A stretch of 30,250 nt of DNA from Nemertoderma westbladi (lineage: Eukaryota > Xenacoelomorpha > Nemertodermatida > Nemertodermatidae). The stretch spans positions 1-30,250 of the forward strand of contig JAUCBJ010005057.1 of assembly GCA_032718475.1 (NCBI GenBank), written 5' to 3'. A program made the position numbers and the translations under genes. Numbering within the stretch: position 1 is the stretch's first letter; every line of letters begins with the position of its first letter. Under the pieces are notes generated by a model. The model was not told the origin of the DNA. It did no database searches and saw only the letters and a list, made by a program, of their open reading frames with translations. Below are positions 10,957-21,759 of this stretch, in pieces.

Positions 10957-13900
10957 ATACACACATTAAATACATATACTTAATAGTCTTATAAAATAAT
11001 CATCATAATAATCATAAATCTAAATATATACGAGAAGTTTGAGAATTGTTGAAGATTGAGTTAGATTCCTAGAGGAATTCCGGCACCATCGTCAACCCCA
11101 ATGCTGCGCCATTTGGTGCGAGACGATCTGAAGCAGGCGCACGTAGCCCTTAGGACGCCAAATGACAGACGTGCCCTCACCCAACCCATGACACAGCTGT
11201 AGGGCTTCATCCATTTCGTTGACAGCCTGTCAGCCAGTCTCTTCAGTGTCATGGAGTACTCTGGGCCGAGAACACCATCCACCGACACCACGAGCGGGGT
11301 AAAATCTGCTTGGCGAAGGGTGCAGGCGTCATGATATTTTGACTTTTTCTGAGTCTCTGCGTCAATTAGTATGGATGATATGGAGCGAGCCACATACGAG
11401 GGGGCGTCAGGGTCAACGACCCGGACATCAAATAACGCCCTTCTCTGTGGCTGCCAGTAACCTCTCACTGAAAGATCAGCCCGCAGACCCACCACACCAT
11501 TCTCCTCATTTGCCTCCCGGATCACTGGCTCCCTCATGATGCAAGACTCTGGGAATGCCAAACCGAACAGGTCCCCCTGGGTGTCCCTAACCTCGTTATG
11601 GCGTAGAGTCACCAAGCCCCCCTTTTTGCAGTCGAGTGCATGTGTTAATTAATGAAAACGCATCGCCGCATCCGTCACACCTTGCGGGCGCACCCACTAG
11701 AGGACGTCCATACCGGAGGGACAAACCATCTCTGAATTCGTTGGCAGACAAATCAAAGTGGTTGCGTGCAACTGGGGCAACCGTAAGCCAGCCTGATGTG
11801 CGTTCCGAAGCAGCCCGTTGGATTGTTCTGATCCTTTCTGGCGTAAAACTGTGAATCAAATTATCATGTACTTCTTCTGATTTTGCATGCTTCCATAGCC
11901 GGAGGTTGTGTTGGGCTGTCTTCTGACAACTCTGGTGGTCTGTGAATGAGAATTCAATTTCTCCCTTGATTGCTGCAACTGCCAATGCAGTACCCTCCCG
12001 TGAGGTTTTGTAGGACTGTGCTGCTGTCTCACCCGGATTACGAACTGACAGTCCACCAAAACGAGTTGGCTGTGCGAATAAGTCTCGCTCTGAAGGCGTT
12101 ACCGGACCCCCGAGGATAGCTGGAACAAAAGTGTCTGCTACCATTTTCTCGATCGTTGCATATGGTGTTGGAGCTTCTCTAGTATCAATCGGAACGACTC
12201 GCTGAAGATAGTCCCACTCACATTGGAGGCTCCTGGTGAATGCAGCATACGCTGCCTGTGGATGGTTGACAGCAACCCCTGAGAGTTGAGCTACTGCCTG
12301 TTCCCATCTGGCTACCTTCAACGAGATGAAATCCGCCTGAAGAGTAGCATCCCCAACGAATCCCCCAAGAGTGCGGGTACCCTTCACGATTCCACGTCCA
12401 TTCACCTGTATCCCAAGGTCACGAAACAACTCTCGTGCCATAGAAATATCGCTATCCTCAACTACCAAAAGACACTTATCTGGCTCAGGGTAATAACCAT
12501 ATGAGGGGCCCAGTTTAGTGAGGAGAATGAACCAGTCCCGCAAGGCTGTCAATGCGGCAGCATTCTGCGCATCGTCGGCATACCATATGTGTCCATATGT
12601 CAGGGTTCTTCAGCTTTATAATTAGTGATTATTTATAATTATTATCTTTATAATTATAATTAGTGCTTCATCAATTATCATCTTATAATTAGTGGGAACA
12701 CAGAAGAAGCATAACCCAACATCGCGAGCGGGTCCCCCTGAGTGAAGCCTTCCCTGCTGAGAAGGATTACCAGTCCCTGTTTACCACGGACAATCAGATA
12801 AGCGTAACCCCGGTGTGTTGAATAGGAAGCGTGAGCATCGAGGCCAGAGAACACGAATATTCCAGAGGGCTGTCACTCTGTTTACCGCATTAAAAGCATT
12901 ACTCGCATCAACAAGTAAAACACCCCAGCCATCTCCCTGGTGACCCTCCCATAGGTCGCGGACAGCGTGAACAGCAGCTTCAATTCCTGCAGAAAGGCCG
13001 CTGCACAACTGGTCTGTTCCACACAATTGCTGTACATCAATCCGCGTCGTCTCAGCCATGCATTTACCAAGAACTCTCCGTAATGCCTCGCCAACTCCAA
13101 TTGGGCGTACACCCGGACACTTATCCAGGGCAATTAATCTGCATGCCATGAGTGCCCGAATTGATGACCATTCAACCACTTGATTAGCCAACCTGCGTAC
13201 TAAGCCTGCTACAGCCTCTCGCAGGCGGGAACTGGCTGTTGCTCGGTAGAGAAGCATGTCCTGCCAGTGCAGAGCATCTGCTCCACCAGGACCCGCACCC
13301 CCATGAAGACTTTGGGCCACTGCCTCAACGTGGTTGGCTGTGATGTCAACGTTCTCTAACACCGGGAGCTCCTTGTTCAGATTGTGTAAACTGTCCATTG
13401 ATGGAGGTGTTGGACAGGGATGTTTAGCCTGGAGAATATCCAGGACCTGTTTCTTTTCCCCCTTCACGTCAATCTCTGCCTGAACGTCCAATACCCCACC
13501 CTGGTCACGCTCTGTGAGCCATCGGACAGCATCCCGTTCGCGCCCTTGAAGAATAAGGCGTGTAAATACCCGTTCCCTGTGGTTCTGCTCGTCTGCTTTG
13601 CTTACAACACGTTGACGTGTGAACCCTCTCTGGCACCGATCCATCTCAACTAGCAGCTCACTGTAACTTTCCTGTTGCCACAGTTCAATACGGCGTTTCA
13701 GCAAACGGCGGATGTCCGCCCCTTTAACTACCTGCTTGTCTCGTTGTAGCATGACAATCTCAAATACCATGAGACGTTCAGAATTGACTCTCCCGTTTGA
13801 AAGAGCCTCCACTTCAGCACACAGGGTGGTAGAGTAAAGTCTGCCGACTGCACCACCGGGGACTGTGTAAAGGGAAGCTTGATTGGTCGTGGCTCGGCGC

Positions 13901-14597
13901 CAGAAGGACTGCCATGGATCACCCCCAATAGGATCTGGGTCACCACCATCACTGTGGAGTAGGCAAGCACCAAAAGCACGTTGCATCAGCGCATCAATGT
14001 CAACTTGGGTTGAGGGAGAGACTTCTGGATCTTCCAGGGTTATACATCCGTCTTCATAGATTGGGGCCTCAATTATAGTCGAGTCAAGAATTGAATGTTC
14101 CTGTTCGAAGGGGGCATCTTTTATTGTCTCACTAGCGCACTCATCCATTAAAACAACATTGTCAGGAATCACGGCGTTGGTATTGACATTCTGTACCCGG
14201 ACCCGCCATGCATTAAGATTGCGACACAAGCCATTTGTAGATGGTTGGCAGTCTGAACAAAATGTGTTTTTCTTCCTGCACTTACAGTTCAAGCAGGAAC
14301 CTGATCTACACGAACAACAATGCTGGCTTTGGCTCATCTCCATTCCAGTAGACTGAATTATTACTTATTTAAATTAATAAATTTGTAGTCCTCAACTTAG
14401 CTATTTTTTTTTTTTTTTCAAAATAATTAATAAACTAAATTTAACAATTTATTATAAATCGTATTTTTGTGGCAACAATTACGAAATAGCTAGTAATTAA
14501 AACAAAATTAAACCTGGAAATTTACTCTGAAAATTTAGTCACACTCCTCTTATTCAAAATTCTAGAATTTCAACACATTAATATACACACATTAAAT
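10957..14597 (-). mobile_element. Non-LTR retrotransposon with R2-type nuclease, 15-bp target duplication
   Basis: The direct repeat ATACACACATTAAAT occurs at 10957-10971 and 14583-14597. The inserted DNA is 10972-14582 (about 3.6 kb), with its 5' end at the high coordinate. The right arm of the foldback element preserves the uninterrupted site near 19118-19146, in reverse complement, which shows what was split. A 240-bp 5' leader precedes the ORF, and about 90 bp follow it without a poly-A tail. Coding order on the minus strand is Cys-rich N-terminus, reverse transcriptase, zinc knuckle, then PD-(D/E)XK-like nuclease, the arrangement of the restriction-like-endonuclease group (R2, NeSL, Hero, Utopia and relatives). 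The exact clade is not assigned. Confidence 0.85.
11061..14343 (-). pseudogene. Broken reverse transcriptase / restriction-like endonuclease polyprotein
   Basis: The first segment (14343-12781, 520 codons) starts with a Cys-rich domain (Cys 9-40, HCCSCRSGSCLNCKC type) and reaches RT motif A (LLVDASNAFN, about 486-495). The RT then continues in other frames: TQGDPLAM (about 12720-12740) and WYADDAQ (about 12560-12580). The segment from 12552 to 11596 carries the thumb and a knuckle CDGCGDAFSL; the last (11615-11061) has RHNEVRD, RADLSV and LFDVRVVD, which fit an R2-like nuclease. Breaks visible: a frameshift near 12808; a 67-bp AT-rich expansion at 12616-12694 made of repeated TTATAATTAGTG; a frameshift near 12598, just before YADD; and a 4-bp TTAA duplication near 11645-11652 inside the zinc knuckle. 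The catalytic YADD itself is intact. The element is dead. Confidence 0.85.
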
Positions 14598-15369
14598 TAG
14601 TTCGTGTGTACTGTGTGTTGTTAAGTGTGTAAGATTTGATTGTTTCGTCACGAACCCATTAGGGCACAGAAACTGACGAATTCTTCGCGAATTTCGCAAA
14701 CTTCGGGAATTTTTTCTACAATTTTGACTCCTTAAGCAAAAGGGTCCCGAATGAGTTTTTTAACCTTTATTTTTTTGTGATTTTGAATGCTTTTTTATAT
14801 TAGTGAATGTTCTAGAACCTTAGTAGATTTTTTATGGTATATAGCTAGTATTTTTTACTAGCTAGTAATTTTTGGAAATTATTTTGGTCATTAATATATT
14901 CTTCAACAGTTTAACCTGAAATATCATGGACTTTCACATTTTTTATAATTTCCAAAAATACTAGCTAGCAAAAAAACACTAGCTATCATAAAAAACATAT
15001 CTACTAATGTTGTAGAACTTTCACCAATACCAAAAAAATTAAAAAACTCTAAAAAAGGATTGGTGAAAAATGGCTGGGGTGTCGACAGGGCGAAGTAGGG
15101 ACCGTGTTGCTTAACCCCTTAGAGCCTAATGACGTCCACCGCACGTCACCATGGACAGCACAAAGACGTGCAGTTGACGTCATGCTGGAATACATGTTTT
15201 ATTGGAAGGCTCTTGGAGTAGGTATACTGGTGGATAGTATTAATGACATTTATTGCTCTTCATGGCAAAAAATCCATTCTGTACTGTAGATAGGCTGTAT
15301 TGTAGACTGTATTATTAGTGTTAGGTATATGGCGTAATGCCAACCACAGTACAGTAGTTCAGACTGACA

Positions 15370-15760
15370 GAGAGACCGACAGACAGACAGACTAGATTTA
15401 TGTAAACGTGTAAACTGACATCAGAAATGAAATCAGCAACCCTTAAAACCCCCATAGCGAGAATGTTGGTTAGTTAGTATACTTTCTTAAGTTTTCACAG
15501 ACTGACTGGCAGAAAGACCGACAGCCAGACAGACTAGATTTTTTTAAACGTGAAAACTGACATCTAAAATAAAATCAGCACCCATTAAAACCCCCATAAC
15601 GAGAATGTTAGTTAGTTTGTATTCTTTTTTAAGTTTTGACAGACTGACTGACTGACAGAAAGACCGACAAACAGACAGACTAGATTTATGTAAACGTGAA
15701 AACTGACATCAGAAATGTAATCAGCACTCCTTAAAACCCCCATAGCGAGAATGTTAGCGA
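15370..15760 (-). repeat. 141-bp minisatellite, left arm (3 copies)
   Basis: Three units with AACCCCCATARCGAGAATGTT near 15445, 15590 and 15735, each also containing GACAGACAGACT and TGACATC. They are the reverse complement of the array at 16660-18345. Spacing is about 141-148 bp. Confidence 0.9.
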
Positions 15761-15944
15761 CAAGTTTTAATTATTAACCATATTTCGTAAGATATATTTT
15801 AAAACATTTATTTATTAATAATGCAATAACTGAATAACCAGATAACGGAAAGACAAACCGAATTGAAACTTTTAATTACTAATAATAATTGTGGTGAGAG
15901 GTGATGGAAATCAAGAATATATGTTATGTTATGGAGCACGCGTT

Positions 15945-16499
15945 GGTAGGCACAGGCAAATGAATTGATGTCTGTTGAGATGTATTGAAGGAGCACTATT
16001 CCTTCTATTGGACTACTATGTCCTTGTGTACTAGCCTAGGCACTGGCTTGATCAAAGACTTTAGCTTGAAGTAATGTAAAACTTCAAGAAATATTATTGG
16101 GCACGGCTGCCCTTGCCATGCCTTAGGCTCTATGGGGGAGAATGGAATCAGCGTATGAATTTACAATGTTAATTATGTTTAAATCAATTAAAAATACATT
16201 TATTAACGCAAATCACTTGAAAAAATAAAAAACTATAATGGGATGGGGTACATGGATTCCAGATATCTAATTTCTGTGCAAAATAACTTTAATCGTATGG
16301 TGCTAAATAATTAATTTCCATGGAGAGATCGTTCAAAATGACTCAACCATACAATTTAGCTGAAAATATTAACTTCGATTATGGCTTCCGACATTTATGG
16401 CTTCCGACACACACACACACACACACACAGACTTTTGAAAAACGGCCATAGTATAATTATATCAGTTCGCTGATGGCTCGCCATACGTGTCTCACCCCA
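15945..16499 (-). repeat. Interspersed repeat A, inverted copy in the foldback centre
   Basis: Reverse complement of 10046-10598, including CCATGCCTTAGGCTCTATGG, ATTAATTTCCATGGAGAG and a CA run (about 16407-16430). The palindromic arms end on either side of it (ATATATGTTATGT at about 15915-15928, and its complement near 16500), so it forms the spacer of the giant palindrome. Confidence 0.85.
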
Positions 16500-16659
16500 C
16501 ATAACATATATCCTTGATTTCCAATCACCTCTCACCACAATTATTATTAGTAATTAAAAGTTTCAATTCGGTTTGTCTTTCCGTTATCTTGTTATTCAGT
16601 TATTGCATTATTAATAAATAAATGTTTTAAAATATATCTTACGAAATATGGTTAATAAT

Positions 16660-18345
16660 TAAAACTTGTCGCTAACATTCTCGCTATGGGGGTGCTGATT
16701 ACATTTCTGATGTCAGTTTCCACGTTTACATAAATCTAGTCTGTCGGTCTGTCGGTCATTCTGTTAGTCAGTCTGTCAAAACATAAAAAATAATTCAAAT
16801 TAACTAACATTCTCGCTATGGGGGTTTTAAGGGGTGCTGATTTCATTTCTGATGTCAGTTTTCAGGTTTACATAAATCTAGTCTGTCTGTTTGTCGGTCT
16901 GTCGGTCTTTCTGTCAGTCAGTCAGTCTGTCAAAACTTAAAAAAGAATACAAACTAACTAACATTCTCGTGGTGGGGGTTTTAATGGGTGCTGATTTCAT
17001 TTCAGATGTCAGTTTTCACGTTTAATAAATCTAGTCTGTCTGGCTGTCGGTCTTTCTGTCAGTCAGTCTGTCAAAACTTAAAAAAGAATACAAACTAACT
17101 AACATTCTCGTTATGGGGGTTTTAATGGGTGCTGATTTCATTTCAGATGTCAGTTTTCACGTTTAATAAGTCTAGTCTGTCTGGCTGTCGGTCTTTCTGT
17201 CACTCAGTCTGTCAAAACTTAAAAAAGAATACAAACTAACTAACATTCTCGTGGTGGGGGTTTTAATGGGTGCTGATTTCATTTCAGATGTCAGTTTCCA
17301 CGTTTACATAAATCTAGTCTGTCTGTCTGTCGGTCATTCTGTTAGTCAGTCTGTCAAAACATAAAAAATAATTCAAATTAACTAACATTCTCGCTATGGG
17401 GGTTTTAAGGGGTGCTGATTTCATTTCTGATGTCAGTTTTCAGGTTTACATAAATCTAGTCTGTCTGTTTGTCGGTCTTTCTGTCAGTCAGTCAGTCTGT
17501 CAAAACTTAAAAAAGAATACAAACTAACTAACATTCTCGTTGTGGGGGTTTTAATGGGTGCTGATTTCATTTCAGATGTCAGTTTTCACGTTTAATAAAT
17601 CTAGTCTGCCTGGCTGTCGGTCTTTCTGTCAGTCAGTCTGTCAAAACTTAAAAAAGAATACAAACTAACTAACATTCTCGTTATGGGGGTTTTAATGGGT
17701 GCTGATTTCATTTCAGATGTCAGTTTTCACGTTTAATAAGTCTAGTCTGTCTGGCTGTCGGTCTTTCTGTCAGTCAGTCTGTCAAAACTTAAAAAAGAAT
17801 ACAAACTAACTAACATTCTCGTGGTGGGGGTTTTAATGGGTGCTGATTTCATTTCAGATGTCAGTATTCACGTTTATTAAATCTAGTCTGTCTGGCTGTC
17901 GGTCTTTCTGTCAGTCAGTCTGTCAAAACTTAAAAAATAATACAAACTAACTAACATTCTCGTTATGGGGGTTTTAATGGGGCTGATTTCATTTCAGATG
18001 TCAGTTTTCACGTTTAATAAATCTAGTCTGTCTGGGTGTCGGTCTTTCTGTCTGTCAGTCTGTCAAAACTTAAAAAAGTATACCAACTAACCAACATTCC
18101 CGCTATGGGGGTTTTAAGGGGTGCTGATTTCATTTCTGATGTCAGTTTTCAGGTTTACATAAATCTAATCTGTCTGTTTGTCGGTCTATCGGTCTTTCTG
18201 TCAGTCAGTCAGTCTGTCAAAACTTAAAAAAGAATACAAACTAACTAACATTCTCGTGGTGGGGGTTTCCATGGGTGCTGATTTCATTTCAGATGTCAGT
18301 TTTCACGTTTAATAAATCTAGTCTGTCTGTCTGTCGGTCTTACTG
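16660..18345 (+). repeat. 141-bp minisatellite, right arm (12 copies)
   Basis: The marker ACATTCTCG or its variants occurs at 16675, 16807, 16961, 17102, 17243, 17385, 17531, 17672, 17813, 17954, 18093 and 18248, giving spacings of 132-155 with 141 most common. Units contain GTCTGTCTGGCTGTCGGTC, TCAAAACTTAAAAAA and TGATTTCATTTC. A variant with TTTCAGGTTTACATAAATC recurs in the units at 16807, 17385 and 18093, so there is higher-order periodicity of four to five units. Small ORFs inside are not genes. Confidence 0.95.
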
Positions 18346-19492
18346 TCAGTCTGTACTACTGTACTGTGGTTGGCATTACGCCTTATACCTAACATTGATA
18401 ATACAGTCTACAATACAGCCTATCTACAGTACAGAATGGATTTTTTCCCATGAAGAGCACTAAATGTCTTTAATACTGTCCACCAGTATACCTAGACCAA
18501 GAGCCTTCCAATAAAACATGTATTCCAGCATGACGTCCACAGCACGTCTTAGTGTTGTCCATGGTGACATGCACTGGACGTCATAGGCTCTAAGGGGTTA
18601 AGCAACACGGTCCCTACTTTGCCCTGTCGACACCCCAGCCATTTTTCACCAATCCTTTTTTAGAGTTTTTAAATTTTTTTGGTATTGGTGAAAGTTCTAG
18701 AACATTAGTAGATATGATTTTTATGATAGCTACCGGTAGTGTTTTTTTGCTAGCTGGTATTTTTAGAAATTATAAAAAATGTGAAAGTCCATGATATTTC
18801 AGGTTAAACTGTTGAAGAATATATTAATGACCAAAATAATTTCCAAAAATTACTAGCTAGTAAAAAATACTAGCATTATACCATAAAAAATCTACTAAGG
18901 TTCTAGAGAATTCACTAATATAAAAAAGCACTCAAAATCACAAAAAAAATAAAGGGACCCTTTTGCTTAAGGAGTCAAAATTGTAGAATAAATTCGCGAT
19001 GTTTGCGACGTTTGTGAAATTCGCAACGTTTGCGAAATTCGCGAAGAATCCGTCAGTTTCTGTGCCCTAATGGGTTCGTGCCGAAACGATCAAATCTTAC
19101 ACACTTAACATACACGAACTAATTTAATGTGGGTATTAGTATGCCTGAATAATTAAATAGAAATTAAATTAATGAACGCTATTTCAACATGAAATCTACG
19201 GAATCAATACACAACACACCCACACTACTGAATTTAAAAATTTATATAGATTGCAACTTTTATTTGGCTACCTTTTAATGGGTGACTAATTTAATTATCC
19301 ACCCCTATATATTTGTAGCCTTTTTAATTTGTGCCTTTAATTGATAATTTAATCAAACATTAAACTAAAATCTATGTAACAATATTGATCTGTCTGTAGC
19401 TGGTCAATGAATCTCTCATAAATGTGTTAATTAGTCGCTGCTCAGTCATTGAACATTTGAACACGTGCTGCTCGAAGACCCCACAACGTGTT

Positions 19493-20077
19493 CATGTTGT
19501 TAAGCGGCTCTTTAGTTACGTAATAAATGTAAAAATAAAAATAAATGATTAAATTATTTACCTACACTTAATGCATCTTTAGATCGTGTTTTTTTGTATG
19601 TTTATTTTTGCTCGGTTTTGTTTTTTACTACCATGACAATTTGATGATTATTTTGGCAATTAATTTATTTACATATCTGATTTCAATGATTATTTCGAAC
19701 AATTTCTATTTATATTATCCATTTTTGCTTTGCTTGCTTGTTATTATAATTTACCTACTTAGAGCGTTATATTGCCTGGACTAAATAGTTATATATTTTG
19801 TGTAATCGGTAATGTGTGTATATTTATTTCTTCCTTTGTTCTATAAATACATACATACATACATATCATTGACCACGGCAGATTTAGGATTTGAAGAATT
19901 TGTATGTAATTTGAATTGCAGTAACTATGGAAGCAATATAGTAGAATACTACAGTTATTTCAATTAAGTTTGTAACACTATATCGCTCTATATTTTATTA
20001 AAGAATTGAGCAACAAAAAAAAGTTCCGGTACCAATTTAAGAATAAAATTACGTATTACATGGGAAAACAGTAGAAC
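19493..20077 (+). other. Foldback right flank; possible LINE 3' tail
   Basis: AT-rich sequence without an ORF. At 19845-19865 it runs TTCTATAAATACATACATAC, with a short CATA repeat. Such tails often mark the 3' end of a non-LTR element on the plus strand, so 19500-19865 may be a LINE 3' remnant. No protein evidence supports it. Nothing is recognised in 19866-20077. Confidence 0.3.
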
Positions 20078-20106
20078 ATTATTAAGTAATTTAAACAGGA
20101 CTTAGG
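20078..20106. repeat. 29-bp inverted repeat, left copy (partner 25070-25098)
   Basis: The 29 bases from ATTATTAAGTAATTT to CAGGACTTAGG are perfectly complementary to 25070-25098. The two copies sit just outside the LINE, about 5 kb apart. Confidence 0.85.
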
Positions 20107-20189
20107 ATGATCCAACTCTATAGCAAATGAAGCGGAAAAAATGAATGCATTTTTTCCGCTTCATTTGCTATAGAGTTGGAACATCCTAA
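20102..20189. repeat. 88-bp near-perfect hairpin
   Basis: Arms 20102-20143 and 20148-20189, with one mismatch (20110/20181) and a 4-base spacer. The stem contains ACTCTATAGCAAATGAAGCG. It directly abuts the A/T-rich tail of the LINE (minus strand) and overlaps the end of the 29-bp inverted repeat. A transcript would form a 42-bp stem. It may be a miniature foldback element or the product of hairpin-mediated repair; the origin is unknown. Confidence 0.9.
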
Positions 20190-20385
20190 TTTTATTTTTT
20201 TTATTTATTTATTTACACCAAACCGACTATGGTTCATATCAGTGTACAGTACATAATAATAGCACAAATATTAAATATAGTGTAACTAACAGACTACAAG
20301 GTAAACTATACAGTAGAAAGTAACTAAAGTAGAATGAAAAATATCACATATTTTATATTATGGTAAGTAGTCTAATCGTTAATAA

Positions 20386-21754
20386 TCAAAATAGTAAGGA
20401 ACTATTGCGCATGGACTGTAGTCTTGAGCCTACGTTACAACGAAAAATATGGCCTACAACATGATTGGCGGATGATTCAATTCTAGAGAATAAACTGGTT
20501 ACAGAGTGGTGACGTACGTGCACAAAACAAGGCAAATTGTGAGAACCAAAAAATAGTGACATACTAGACAGCGGAGGAATTGAAAATAACTTCCTTGCCG
20601 CGTTGTTGTAGGCCACCCTAATCCTATTATATACTGACGACGAGTAATTACTACGAGACCATAATGCGTTACAGTATAGAGGTGTAATGAATGCACGGAA
20701 CAATCTAATTTTCACAGAGACTGAACAAACTGAAAATTTACGTAACAATAAGTTCGCACGAGCATATAAACCTCTAGTACATTTCTTAATGTCGTAGTCA
20801 TCATCCCTAGTCTCGTGGATGATATGGCCTAAATATGAAAACTTATCAGTTTTTTCGAGTTCCCTACCACAGAGGTACACAGGAGAAATGGCTGTAGAAG
20901 CGCATGACTTTGGTTTAAAGTGCATTACTTTCGATTTCTTAATATTAATTACTATGCCGTGGGCTATGGCATAGTATAGTCTTCGCATTTATGAATGAGT
21001 CGTTGTAACCCTACCATTGAGTTTGATAGTAAACCAATGTCATCGGCGTACATTAAGTTATTACAACGTACGCCATCGAGCATGCACCCAACATTAGTAT
21101 TTAGTAAACTATATGTTAGGGCGTCCATATAAACATTGAAAAAGTACTGTGACAAAATTCCGCCCTGCTTAACACCATTTGATACTGTAAATCTATTAGC
21201 ATATGTAGACCCCCACTTTACTTGTAGGGTTTGGTTACGATACCAGTATGCTATAATACGCACAATATAAGATGGTATACCTCTAAGTTTATTTAATAAT
21301 TTATCATGCTCTATACGGTCGAATGCCTTAGAGGCGTCCAAAAAACATACAAAAACTGGGCTATCATTATCTAAATAGTAGTCGATTACTACCTTAAGCA
21401 CATATACCCCTAATTCAGTCCCGCTATTGCGTTTAAAAGCAAATTGATAATCGCTACAAATAATATGTGATTCAACACGAGAAAATATTATGTATTCAAA
21501 CAACTTACTAAATACTGCAGAAATGGCTACAGGTCGGTAGTTAGATTTATCGTCTAACGGGCCGTTCTTATCCTTTATAATTGGTATGAGGATACTATGA
21601 ATGATTGAGTTTGGGAGATACCCGTGGATAACAATAGAACTTAAAAGAATAGCTAACATGGTATTGAGCCTGCTACTATTACCATATACTAAATGCTCTG
21701 CCGAGATACCATCAGGGCCTACGGATATACCTAACTTAAGGTTAGAGAGTGCAC
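20386..21754 (-). pseudogene. LINE reverse transcriptase (frameshifted)
   Basis: The frame is open from 21754 (ALSNLKLG, GPDGISAEHL) through motif 2 (NYRPVAISAVFSKLFEY), motif A (FLDASKAFDRIEHDKLL), motif B (NGVKQGGILSQYFFNVYMD) and catalytic motif C (LMYADDIGLL). It then stops near 20960. A 5-bp ACTAT duplication (about 20968-20977) causes the shift; the thumb and C-terminus continue from there to 20386 (FSYLGHIIHETRDDD, YARANLLLRKFS, RVAYNNAARKLF). The catalytic residues are intact. Domain content points to the CR1/L2/jockey side of the LINE tree; the clade is an inference from motif style. Confidence 0.9.
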
Positions 21755-21759
21755 ATCCT

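Larger units (their letters stand above)
10601..19492. mobile_element. Large foldback (palindromic) element
   Basis: The outermost sequences are inverted repeats beginning AACACGTTGTGGGGTCTTCG (10601 onward; reverse complement ending at 19492). Homology continues inward through the whole of both arms: outer unique block, a TTCGCGAA-rich block, a TTAACCCCTTAGAGCC/GACGTC block, the TACAGTACAG block, a 141-bp minisatellite and an inner AT-rich stem. Left arm: 10601-10971 plus 14598-15944 (1718 bp once the retrotransposon is removed). Right arm: 16500-19492 (2993 bp). The difference is close to nine extra minisatellite units. The trinucleotide CAT flanks both ends (10598-10600, 19493-19495) and may be a target duplication, but this is weak. 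No transposase is seen. It could instead be a large inverted duplication. Confidence 0.85.

Noticed and set aside
11339-12504. Plus-strand ORFs of 66-72 codons
   Set aside because: They are shadows of the minus-strand retrotransposon polyprotein.
10972-14582. LTR or DIRS retroelement
   Set aside because: No long terminal repeats, protease, integrase or tyrosine recombinase; the C-terminus has a zinc knuckle plus R2-like nuclease motifs and the insert has a 15-bp duplication.
15104-18463. Small ORFs in the foldback arms (61-63 codons)
   Set aside because: They differ between the two arms, and several are minisatellite-derived.
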